Source: Chloroflexota bacterium
Lineage (GTDB): Bacteria; Chloroflexota; UBA11872
Assembly (NCBI GenBank): GCA_028875175.1
Contig: JAPPFO010000090.1
Location: 876-40,125, forward strand
DNA: 39,250 nt
Reading direction: 5' to 3'
Each line of letters begins with the position of its first letter. The first letter of the stretch is position 1. The notes below the pieces were generated by a model. It made no database searches. It was not told the DNA's origin and was given only the letters and a program-made list of their open reading frames with translations. A program made the translations under genes and the position numbers. Positions 24,809 through 32,115 of the stretch are shown here, piece after piece.

Positions 24809-26617
24809 TTAGATCCGATATCTGACGCACACCGTGGCGCCGGCCTCTTGCGCGCCAAACTCGATGACGTTCCCCGTCCGTCGCCACGGAGCATCCGCCT
24901 CAACCTGAGGTTCCCGCCCCGCGGCCGGGACCCAGTAGCGTAGGTCGGGTACGAGCACGGAGGTCTCGAGTTGGTCGGTGACGGCAATTTCGCCCGCGGC
25001 AAGGTTGTACGTTCGCCTGGTGCGCACGCCGGCGAGCGCGCGGCCGTCCGCACGCGCCACGCCGGACGCCACCGTCAGTGCGTCGTCTGTGGCCTCGGTC
25101 CGGCCCTCAAGCGCGTGGCTGGACAGCCAGCGGCGGCTTGCCCGCCAGGACGGCGGGCCAAAGTGCCGCCAGAGCAAACCGAACGCGTAGCGAGAGCGGC
25201 CAGCGCGCAGGTGGGTCCGCGCAATGTGCAGCAGGAAGCGCGACTCTCGAGGAGCCAGCAGCCGACGCACGTCCGGCAGCGGCCTGCGCCTGGACTCCGG
25301 TGCGACCTCCCAGGCGCCCTCGGGAACGGCCGGCTCCGAGCGATAGCGCAGCCGATTGCGCCATCCATCGCGGGCGTTGCCGACGTAGATCAAACCGCCG
25401 CCGCCAACGCGTCCACCGACCAGCCGGTCGGACGGGCGCTTCCTGGTTCGTACCAGCGCGCAGACTCGTGGCGCTTCCAGCCTGGCCACCCCGGCGTCCT
25501 CCGCCACTGACGGATCGGAGCGTCCGGCCGCCGGCGGGTTGCTCGGCAGGTCGTCCAGTTCGGCCGCGGCGTGGGCCCGCGCCAGCCAGGCGAGATCGGC
25601 GGTGTGCATGACCCGGCAGACGAAGGCCGGCGCGCCTTGCGTCGCGTCGATCAGCCCTCCCTCGCCGAGCGCCGCCGCGCTCTGGGCTGCGACGCGACCA
25701 GCGAGAGGCAGCAGCGCTTCGCGTCCGTCCGAAGCAAGCACGTACGCGCCATACGGAGCGGAACCAACCTCCGCATCCGCGTCCCAGAACCAGCGCTTGC
25801 CTTCCAATCCAAGCGGCATCACACCGTCGGGACGGAGTACGAATGCCAGGAAATCGGCGCCGTCGCGCAGGCGGTCCTCAAAGGACGCTTCCGCGTCAAT
25901 GTGCCGCAGAGCATAGCGAGCGAAGGCCACGCAGCGGCTGTGGTAGTAAACCGTCAGATCGGCAATCCCCTCGCCTTCGCCAAGCAGAGCCGCATCGCGG
26001 ACATAGGCAAACGAGCCATCCGACCGCATCTCGGCGAGCGAGCGCGCCATCGAGTCCTGCACGGCGCGGGCCCATGCCGGCTCGTCTAACGCTGCAGAGG
26101 CGGCTGCCAGACCCATCGCGCCCCAGAGCCGCTGGTTGACCACGGGCTTATCGATGACGTTCGTGAGCAGATAGGTGTCGCAGCACAGCCGGAGCGCCTG
26201 TTCGATGGCGTCGCGATCCGTCGCCGAGAGCTCGTCTCCCGCGTGCAGCAGCAGCGTCGCCAGCGCGTCGACGCACTCCCCAGCGTCGATGATGTTCGTC
26301 GAGTTATTGCGATGATCGTGAAGGCCCGGGAAGAACACCCAGGCTCCGCCGGCGCCCGAGTCGGGCGCCAGGCGCGCCACGACGCGCCGCGCCGTGGCCA
26401 CGGCCCTGGTGAGGTAACGCTCCTGGTTCGTGTGCGCGTGCAGCGCGCAGTTGATCACGATGCCGCGGGCCGTCTTGCCGGTGTGATCGACCCCATGTTC
26501 CGGACAGCGCGTGTAGTCATGCCGGTCCGTCAGGCGCTCGAAGGCCGTTGAAGCCTCGGCCAGCACCCAGGCGGCGCGCGGGGTCAGGACGGACGATCGA
26601 ACGGCTTCAACCGTCAT
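24809..26617 (-). CDS. Unrecognised protein, possibly heparinase II/III-like alpha-toroid
   Basis: A 602-residue protein whose family I do not recognise firmly. The N-terminal 330 residues are helix-rich and contain HDYTRCPEHGVDHTGKTARG, GGAWVFFPGLHDHRNNST and NVIDKPVVNQRLWGAMGL. These fit an (alpha/alpha) toroid of the alginate lyase / heparinase kind. The C-terminal third is beta-rich (GLIYVGNARDGWRNRLRYR, then TRRTYNLAAGEIAVTDQLE), as in polysaccharide lyases with a C-terminal beta-sandwich. There is no signal peptide or membrane segment, so it would act in the cytoplasm, odd for a lyase. ATG 26617 is chosen over GTG 26659. It lies between an acyltransferase and a GT4, so a role in making, trimming or modifying the glycan is likely. 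Confidence 0.6.
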   Translation of the reverse strand: MTVEAVRSSVLTPRAAWVLAEASTAFERLTDRHDYTRCPEHGVDHTGKTARGIVINCALHAHTNQERYLTRAVATARRVVARLAPDSGAGGAWVFFPGLHDHRNNSTNIIDAGECVDALATLLLHAGDELSATDRDAIEQALRLCCDTYLLTNVIDKPVVNQRLWGAMGLAAASAALDEPAWARAVQDSMARSLAEMRSDGSFAYVRDAALLGEGEGIADLTVYYHSRCVAFARYALRHIDAEASFEDRLRDGADFLAFVLRPDGVMPLGLEGKRWFWDADAEVGSAPYGAYVLASDGREALLPLAGRVAAQSAAALGEGGLIDATQGAPAFVCRVMHTADLAWLARAHAAAELDDLPSNPPAAGRSDPSVAEDAGVARLEAPRVCALVRTRKRPSDRLVGGRVGGGGLIYVGNARDGWRNRLRYRSEPAVPEGAWEVAPESRRRPLPDVRRLLAPRESRFLLHIARTHLRAGRSRYAFGLLWRHFGPPSWRASRRWLSSHALEGRTEATDDALTVASGVARADGRALAGVRTRRTYNLAAGEIAVTDQLETSVLVPDLRYWVPAAGREPQVEADAPWRRTGNVIEFGAQEAGATVCVRYRI

Positions 26618-26621
26618 GGCC

Positions 26622-27227
26622 CTACGTTCGCTCGCGGATGACGCGGGCGGGCATTCCACCCACGATCGCGTACGGCGGCACGTCGTCGGACACCACTGCG
26701 CGTACGGCCACGACCGCCCCGTCGCCGATCGTCACGCCGGGCAGCACCACAACGTCGCTGTAGAGCATGACGTCGTTGCCGATCGTTACCGGCGCGGTTT
26801 CAATTGGCGCGTCCAGGGCTGGCGTGTCGCGCTTATCGAGCAGGTGCCGATGGGTGTAGATGCTTGAGCGCCGACCAATATGCGACCGCTGGCCCACCCG
26901 GATCCCGCCCGTGCAGTCGAGGCGCGTTTCTGAGAGGACTTCCGTTCCCGCGCCGATCGTCAGTGCCGCATCCGGCGCGCGTCCGGGCTCCCAGCCGGCC
27001 CGCACGTCACGCTTGATGCGGACGCCGTCGCCCACGGTCAGCCGCAGGCCCGGCGGGTAATAGAAGCGTCCGTCCACCCGAACCCCTGGTCCGCAGGTCA
27101 CGCCCGTCGCACGCCGCAGCAGGGCCGCTCGGATCCGCCAGAGCAGCTGCTGGTATGACGGCAGCACGTGCAGGTCCGGCAGTTGACCGACGAGACGGGC
27201 GAGCTGACGGGACGGATCCAGGTTCAT
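26622..27227 (-). CDS. Hexapeptide-repeat acyltransferase (left-handed beta-helix)
   Basis: A 201-residue acyltransferase with left-handed beta-helix repeats: LTVGDGVRIKRDV, LTIGAGTEVLSET, IRVGQRSHIGRRSSIYTH, VTIGNDVMLYSDVVVLPGVTIGDGAVVAVRAVV and the closing PPYAIVGGMPARVI. The last block is standard for serine/maltose/NodL-type acetyltransferases, which use acetyl-CoA and a catalytic histidine (probably in YTHRH). It is expected to O-acetylate a sugar of the polysaccharide. ATG 27227 overlaps the stop of the upstream GT4 gene by 4 bp (ATGA); the longer frame to 27293 lies inside that gene. The acyl donor is unproven. Confidence 0.87.
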   Translation of the reverse strand: MNLDPSRQLARLVGQLPDLHVLPSYQQLLWRIRAALLRRATGVTCGPGVRVDGRFYYPPGLRLTVGDGVRIKRDVRAGWEPGRAPDAALTIGAGTEVLSETRLDCTGGIRVGQRSHIGRRSSIYTHRHLLDKRDTPALDAPIETAPVTIGNDVMLYSDVVVLPGVTIGDGAVVAVRAVVSDDVPPYAIVGGMPARVIRERT

Positions 27228-28363
27228 AGCGACGCTTCCGTCTCGGCGACCGTTGGAAACTGCGGTCGCGCGCCCTTGCGCAGCGCGTTGCATGCCTCGG
27301 CCAGGTGCACTGCCAGACCGGGGGCGCCGTGCTCTTGCATCACCGAGGCGCGCAATCGTTCGACGACAGCCTGCCGTGAATCCACGCGCATACCCAGGAG
27401 CCGGCCCAATCCCACCGCCAGTTCGTCGCTGGAACTCTCAACCAGGAAATCACCCGAGTGCTCCCCGAGTACGCCGCGGTAGGCACGGTTATTGGTGATG
27501 AGCGGCGTGGCACAGGCCAACGCCTCCAGCCCCGTCTTGTCCAGCGCCGGTTGCGCGCGCCAGTTCACGAAGACATCCAGCGATCCATAGAACCCTGCCA
27601 TGGCGTCACCGGGTACAGCGCCCACGAACTCAACGGCGTTACGCACGCCTAGCGTATCGGCGAGCGACTTCAACTCGTCCACATAGGCCCGATCGGACGG
27701 ATAAAAGGGTTCACCCGCGATGCGCAGCCTGGCTTCCGGACACGCATCGCGGCGCAGCGCGGCCAGGGCTGTGATGCCGGGCTCGAACCCCTTGAGCGGC
27801 GTAAGGCGTCCCGCCATTCCGATCACCGGTCCCTGTTCCGGCTTGCGCTTATCCGGTGGTTGAAATCGTCCCGTATCGATCCCATGCCCCAGCACGTACG
27901 CCCGTTCGCTCGCGATCGGATAGCTGTCGAACGAAGCCGTAAGGGCAGCGTCGATCTTCCGGTTGGCCCGGCGCAGCATCGGCGTCAGGCCGTGACTGGC
28001 GTACCACAGCGCCAGCGGCGCGTTGGCGATTCGGGTCAGCGGCGCCAGCGCCACGGCGTAGGCCGGAACCATGTGAGCCAGAACCGCGTTCACACGGCGG
28101 CGCAGAACCAGCCGTGCGCAGACTGCACCAAACGCCATGGCCGCCAACGCCCGCGACCGCCCGTGTTCCCGGCCCAGCCCGGTCACGGAGACGTTTGATG
28201 GGAGATCAACCTCGCCAACCCGCGCGGCGACCACGTGCACGGCTTCCGCCTGTCGTGCCAGTTCGGCCGTCCAGGTATGCGCCACCGCGAGATTGGTGCT
28301 CGTGCGGTCGAGCTCCTGGGTTACGAACAGCAGGCGAAGGCCGCTGTCCGATGGCCTGCTCAC
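27224..28363 (-). CDS. GT4 family glycosyltransferase
   Basis: A 379-residue GT4 glycosyltransferase. It starts with LRLLFVTQELDRTSTNLAVA, and YASHGLTPMLRR carries the acceptor-domain histidine. The donor domain has GMAGRLTPLKGFEPGITAL (Arg and Lys of the phosphate-binding loop) and WRAQPALDKTGLEALACATPL, in which the first glutamate of E-x7-E is replaced but the second is kept. The GTG start (28363) and the stop (TGA at 27226-27224) overlap the neighbouring genes by 4 bp each. It probably acts on the lipid-linked glycan in the cytoplasm; the sugar is unknown. Confidence 0.87.
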   Translation of the reverse strand: MSRPSDSGLRLLFVTQELDRTSTNLAVAHTWTAELARQAEAVHVVAARVGEVDLPSNVSVTGLGREHGRSRALAAMAFGAVCARLVLRRRVNAVLAHMVPAYAVALAPLTRIANAPLALWYASHGLTPMLRRANRKIDAALTASFDSYPIASERAYVLGHGIDTGRFQPPDKRKPEQGPVIGMAGRLTPLKGFEPGITALAALRRDACPEARLRIAGEPFYPSDRAYVDELKSLADTLGVRNAVEFVGAVPGDAMAGFYGSLDVFVNWRAQPALDKTGLEALACATPLITNNRAYRGVLGEHSGDFLVESSSDELAVGLGRLLGMRVDSRQAVVERLRASVMQEHGAPGLAVHLAEACNALRKGARPQFPTVAETEASL

Positions 28364-29490
28364 GTCGACCCGCGCTCGGCCAACCGGCGATAGGCGGCGG
28401 CATACGCGCCCAGCACCGCGGACTTCTCGAACTGAGCCGTGGCGGCCCGAGCGGCGCGGCCGGCCGCCCGTAGCGCGTCGGAATCGCTCAGCACAGCCCT
28501 TATCAGTTCCGCGCCAGCCGCGGCATCCCAGGGCAGCAACCAGCCGTTGGCCCCGTGGTCAATGGTCTCCGGCATCACGCCGACCGGCGTGGCGAAGACC
28601 GGCGTGGCACAAGCCATGGCTTCCAGGCACACACGCGGACCGCCTTCACTGAGCGACGGAGCAATGAGCGCCTGCATGCGACGGTAAAAATCGGCCAGAT
28701 CGGAGGGACTGTCGAGCCAGTCAATGAATGTGACGCGGTCCAGGATGCCGGTACGCGTCAGTCTGCGTCGCAGCGAGTTGTCTTCTGGCCCCTGGCCGGC
28801 AACGACGAACCGCGCCTGGGAATCCTGCGAAGCAAGGGCAGCGAAGACGTGCGCCACGTAGCCCAGGTTCTTGTTCGCGACCAGGCGTCCAACGAAGCCG
28901 AGAGCAAAGTCCCGAACAACTTCGCCCGGGGCGAATACCTCTCGGTCGATATAGGCCGAGGGCAGGATGAGCATCCGGTCGTGGGGAACACCCCAATCCG
29001 AGAGCAAGTCCGGCACTTCCCGCCGATTGACCACGCGAATGGCGGCCGCGCGGCGTGCGACGCGCGACACATACGCACGGTAGACCAGCTTCGCCAGCGG
29101 CTCCCACCACTGGGCCCGCTTCGGGTGCCCCGGCACGTGGTGGATTTCGCTAACAAAGGGCGTCGCGCAACGACGGGACAGCCACGCGGCCGCCCGACCG
29201 TTGGCGAAGATCCCGTAGTCGTGCGTGACGATCAGGCCGTGACCATGGCGTTGCAGCAGGTCGGCGCCACGGCGTCGCATCCAGGCCGACTGTCGCAGCC
29301 GCGACACGGGTGCCGGTTCCACGTACACGCCCGGAAACGGCTCTGCTTTGCGAGCGCCCGCAGCTCGCGGCGTCAGCACGTCGATTTGATCGAAGTCGGC
29401 CGCAAGGCCGCCCAGCGTGGTGTGAAACGGCCCCTGGCGACCCGTGGTGACATCTCGGTCACCGCTGAGCATCAGCAGCTTTGCGCTCAC
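28360..29490 (-). CDS. GT4 family glycosyltransferase
   Basis: A 376-residue GT4 glycosyltransferase. The N-terminal stretch MSAKLLMLSGDRDVTTGRQG replaces the usual GG loop with TTGRQG. VSEIHHVPGHPKRAQWW lies in the acceptor domain. The donor domain is typical: FVGRLVANKNLGYVAHVFA with Arg and Lys, and SLSEGGPRVCLEAMACATPV with the E-x7-E pair. GTG 29490 gives a GTGA overlap with the upstream GT4 gene; the open frame to 29562 is inside that gene. It sits in the middle of three GT4 genes in a row, which suggests successive steps on one oligosaccharide. Confidence 0.89.
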   Translation of the reverse strand: MSAKLLMLSGDRDVTTGRQGPFHTTLGGLAADFDQIDVLTPRAAGARKAEPFPGVYVEPAPVSRLRQSAWMRRRGADLLQRHGHGLIVTHDYGIFANGRAAAWLSRRCATPFVSEIHHVPGHPKRAQWWEPLAKLVYRAYVSRVARRAAAIRVVNRREVPDLLSDWGVPHDRMLILPSAYIDREVFAPGEVVRDFALGFVGRLVANKNLGYVAHVFAALASQDSQARFVVAGQGPEDNSLRRRLTRTGILDRVTFIDWLDSPSDLADFYRRMQALIAPSLSEGGPRVCLEAMACATPVFATPVGVMPETIDHGANGWLLPWDAAAGAELIRAVLSDSDALRAAGRAARAATAQFEKSAVLGAYAAAYRRLAERGST

Positions 29491-30650
29491 GTAGCGGTGC
29501 GCGACGCGGAGCCGGTGACCTCGGAAAGGATCGTCATCGTTTCGTCGACTAGCCGGTCCCACGAAAAGTGATCCAGGCCCTCGGAACCCTCGCGGACGAG
29601 ACGCTGGGCAAGCTCGCGGTCGGTCAGGAGGCGGTTCACGGCGGCCACGAACGCGCGGTGATCGCCGAGCGGCGTTAGCAGCGCGTTGTGCTCGTGCGTG
29701 AGGATTTCACGGTTCCCCCCGATATCCGTCGTCACAATTGGCGTTCCAACCACGCGAGCTTCCACGAGCGTGTGCGAAAGCCCCTCATACGAGGTGTTCA
29801 GCACAAACACGTCGGCGGCGCGCAGATACATGCCAACATCGCGGTGCGGCACCCGGCCCACGAAGCGGACGCGGTCGCCCAGGCCCAGCACCGCGGCAAA
29901 GCGCTCCAGGGCCTGTTGCTCCGGCCCGTCGCCGACGATGGCCAGCACGGAGTCATTCGCAAAGTCCGGCACCATGCGGAGTAGGTCGTCAACCCGCTTC
30001 CAGCCGTAGAGCCGTGACACGGTGCAGACTAATGGCCCTTCAAAGCCAAGTTTCCGCTTAGCCTCCTCGCGCGAAACGTCGATCTCTGGGATCTCGGTCA
30101 GCGCGTTATGGACCACGCGGAGCTTCTCCGGCCTGGCGCCCCAGTTCCGCACGAACCCACCCACGTAGCCGCTGGGAACCACGACCACCGTGGCCAGCGC
30201 CGTATACATCCTCTGGATGAACTGGAACGCTCGAGTCCGCAGCCCGTGACGTGTGCGCTGAAACTCCTCGATGCCCAGCGCCGTCATGCCGCGACGGTGC
30301 GCCGACTCCCAGGCCCAGTCGCCCACGATTTTCAGCACCCGCGGACGACCCGCCAGCAGTGCCGCCAGCGTTGAGGGCGCCTCGATGCCGTTGATGTAGA
30401 CCACGTCGGACTGCAACGCGGCCCGCAAGGTATGCCACCACACCAGGGCGTAGCGCAGCGGCACGGGCGTGTCCCAGGAGACTCGCACAATAGGGAATGG
30501 CGGACGCACCAGGCCCTCGGGATCGTCCGGGCAGACCACCGCCCTGACGTCGTGGCCGCGGTTGTGCAAGGTCAACGCCAGGTTGTAGATGTGCGTTGCC
30601 GGTCCGCCCACGGTTGGCGGAAAGATGTTCGAGACAAAGGTAATGCGCAT
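29487..30650 (-). CDS. GT4 family glycosyltransferase
   Basis: A 387-residue GT4 glycosyltransferase with the canonical start MRITFVSNIFPPTVGGPATH (1-20). The donor domain has CTVSRLYGWKRVDDLLRM with the Arg and Lys of the phosphate-binding loop, GDGPEQQALERFA, and NTSYEGLSHTLVEARVVGTP with the E-x7-E pair. ATG 30650 is preferred; an upstream frame to 30686 lies in the intergenic gap and has no support. The 87-bp gap before this gene holds a strong GC palindrome, so a new transcript may begin near here. It overlaps the next GT4 by 4 bp (GTGA). Confidence 0.91.
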   Translation of the reverse strand: MRITFVSNIFPPTVGGPATHIYNLALTLHNRGHDVRAVVCPDDPEGLVRPPFPIVRVSWDTPVPLRYALVWWHTLRAALQSDVVYINGIEAPSTLAALLAGRPRVLKIVGDWAWESAHRRGMTALGIEEFQRTRHGLRTRAFQFIQRMYTALATVVVVPSGYVGGFVRNWGARPEKLRVVHNALTEIPEIDVSREEAKRKLGFEGPLVCTVSRLYGWKRVDDLLRMVPDFANDSVLAIVGDGPEQQALERFAAVLGLGDRVRFVGRVPHRDVGMYLRAADVFVLNTSYEGLSHTLVEARVVGTPIVTTDIGGNREILTHEHNALLTPLGDHRAFVAAVNRLLTDRELAQRLVREGSEGLDHFSWDRLVDETMTILSEVTGSASRTAT

Positions 30651-30710
30651 TGCTCGGACGCTAGCACCGGGCCACGGACGCGACAACGCCGCGAATTGCG
30701 CTCGCGTGAC

Positions 30711-30726
30711 GGCGGGGCGCCCCGCC
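30711..30726. terminator. Perfect 16-bp palindrome between the radical SAM and GT4 genes
   Basis: GGCGGGGCGCCCCGCC is a perfect inverted repeat, 12 bp after the radical SAM stop on the minus strand and inside the 87-bp gap before the next gene. Folded in RNA it would give a very stable GC stem with a minimal loop. There is no T run after it, so it is more likely a Rho-linked pause, an RNA processing site or a protein-binding palindrome than a classical terminator. It marks the longest gap within the operon. Confidence 0.42.
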
Positions 30727-30737
30727 CCACCTGCCGA

Positions 30738-31859
30738 TCAGTTGCCTGGCGACTCGGTCCCGTTGGTTATGTGCGAACCGTTGGTCCCGACCTGAAGGAC
30801 GGGCAGCGCATCCCCGGTCACCACGCCGCGAGCGCCGGCAAAGAGGTTCCAGGACGAACCGTCCTCCTGCCAGATGGCGTCGCATCCACGGCACAGCTTG
30901 TAGTCATCCAGCTTGCCGCGCACGTGCGCCTCGCGAATCGCGCGATACGCCGGGTTGTTCCAGATGTCCAGCAGCGACTCGTTGGCAAGGTCTCCCATGA
31001 TCTGGTCTTCGCCGAAGTCCGCGCAGCAGGAGGGGACCTTGCCGTCCCAGTAGATCGCCATGGACTTCCAGAGCCAGTTGCAGGGGTAGTAATTCGGGCC
31101 ATGCGGACGCGCGGTGTAGAAGTCGGACGAGTCCATCTGCCCGGCCCAGCCGTGCGCCCAGAACGTGTCCCACTCGTCCACGGGCAATCCGTCAAAGCGC
31201 TGCCGGAAGTGCTCCGGAATCACCGGTGCGGCGCCCTTGGGATAGCTCGAGTCCCAGAGCTGAATCACCTGCATCACGAAGTACGGTTTCGGGCCGGAAC
31301 GCTGCTTTCGCGATTCAAGGAGTCGAAGCACGCGCTCAAGCGTGCGGTCGAACTGCGCGCCCTTGCGCATGACTTCGTAGTGTTCGGGTTCGCCCGAGTC
31401 AAAGCTGATCGTCAGCTTGCTCGGCGCCGCGTCCAGCAACTGCTCAATCTTCTCGTCGCGCAGCAGGGTGGCGTTCGTGTTGATGTGGGCGGCAATCCCG
31501 GCCCGCTCGCAGACCTCGATCATCTCGTAGATGTCCTTGTGCATCAGCGACTCGCCGCGGAAGAACAGGTTGGCCTCCCGCACGAACGGCTTTGCCTCGT
31601 CGATGATCTTGCGGAACAGGCCCATGTCCATGAACGGCTTCTGCTTTTTGAGTTCGTCGGCGAGCACACTCTGCGGACACATGGGACAGCGCAGGTTGCA
31701 GGCGCTGGTCGGCTCGATGTGCAGCTTGAGCGGCCCATAGGGCAACTCGGTCGTGCCGCGCATCCAGTGGTAGGCAAAGCGACTGAGCGACGGCCGGAGG
31801 ATCGCGCGGTGCCGCCGGTACTTAACCAGCAGGTCTTTCGCCTGGCTGATCGAATTCAC
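30738..31859 (-). CDS. Radical SAM/SPASM domain protein
   Basis: A 373-residue radical SAM enzyme. The [4Fe-4S]/SAM site is CNLRCPMC (C54, C58, C61) and the SAM-binding GE motif follows in FFRGESLMHKD. The C-terminal SPASM region has C260 (YYPCNW), C278-C279, C323 and C326 (CRGC), ligands for auxiliary clusters, with WDGKVPSCC and GDLANESLLDIW as typical blocks. GTG 31859 overlaps the stop of the Trm112-like gene by 4 bp. SPASM proteins modify peptides, or sugars such as aminoglycosides and nucleotide sugars; in a glycan operon a carbon-skeleton or amino-sugar change is plausible. The tail after residue 330 is polar and unrelated to the SPASM core. Confidence 0.9.
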   Translation of the reverse strand: MNSISQAKDLLVKYRRHRAILRPSLSRFAYHWMRGTTELPYGPLKLHIEPTSACNLRCPMCPQSVLADELKKQKPFMDMGLFRKIIDEAKPFVREANLFFRGESLMHKDIYEMIEVCERAGIAAHINTNATLLRDEKIEQLLDAAPSKLTISFDSGEPEHYEVMRKGAQFDRTLERVLRLLESRKQRSGPKPYFVMQVIQLWDSSYPKGAAPVIPEHFRQRFDGLPVDEWDTFWAHGWAGQMDSSDFYTARPHGPNYYPCNWLWKSMAIYWDGKVPSCCADFGEDQIMGDLANESLLDIWNNPAYRAIREAHVRGKLDDYKLCRGCDAIWQEDGSSWNLFAGARGVVTGDALPVLQVGTNGSHITNGTESPGN

Positions 31860-32086
31860 GAGCTAACGGCTTCCTCGTGCCTCGGGGGAATCGCGTCTTC
31901 CCACAGCATGTTGGGAATCCCGTCCTCGACCCTGTATCGATAGCCGCAAACTGTACAGACGAGAAAGTCGCCCTTGATGCGCAGTACGCCGTCATCGCGC
32001 GGATGATCGTCGTTCACGCAGCGCAGGATCGCCAGGAAGTCGTCTGGAATGAGCGGCGGCGCGGACGTCGCGTCCGAATCAGCCAT
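31856..32086 (-). CDS. Trm112-like zinc-ribbon small protein
   Basis: A 76-residue protein matching the Trm112p/YcaR-like family: LAILRCVNDDH (C23), FLVCTVCGYRYRVEDGIPNML (C44, C47). The second cysteine of the usual first CxxC pair is missing, leaving three cysteines. Trm112-type proteins are small zinc-ribbon partners that stabilise methyltransferases, and bacterial copies occur in cell-wall and surface-sugar clusters. ATG 32086 follows an AGG-type site, with CAGGCGACACTA just before the start. The stop overlaps the radical SAM start (GTGA), so the pair is made together and may act as partners. Confidence 0.85.
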   Translation of the reverse strand: MADSDATSAPPLIPDDFLAILRCVNDDHPRDDGVLRIKGDFLVCTVCGYRYRVEDGIPNMLWEDAIPPRHEEAVSS

Positions 32087-32115
32087 TAGTGTCGCCTGCT
32101 CCCTTCTCTTGGAAG

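Noticed and set aside
24888..25053. Small minus-strand frame overlapping the GT4 and toroid genes (24628-25053)
   Set aside because: It is an out-of-frame shadow of genes with recognisable motifs.
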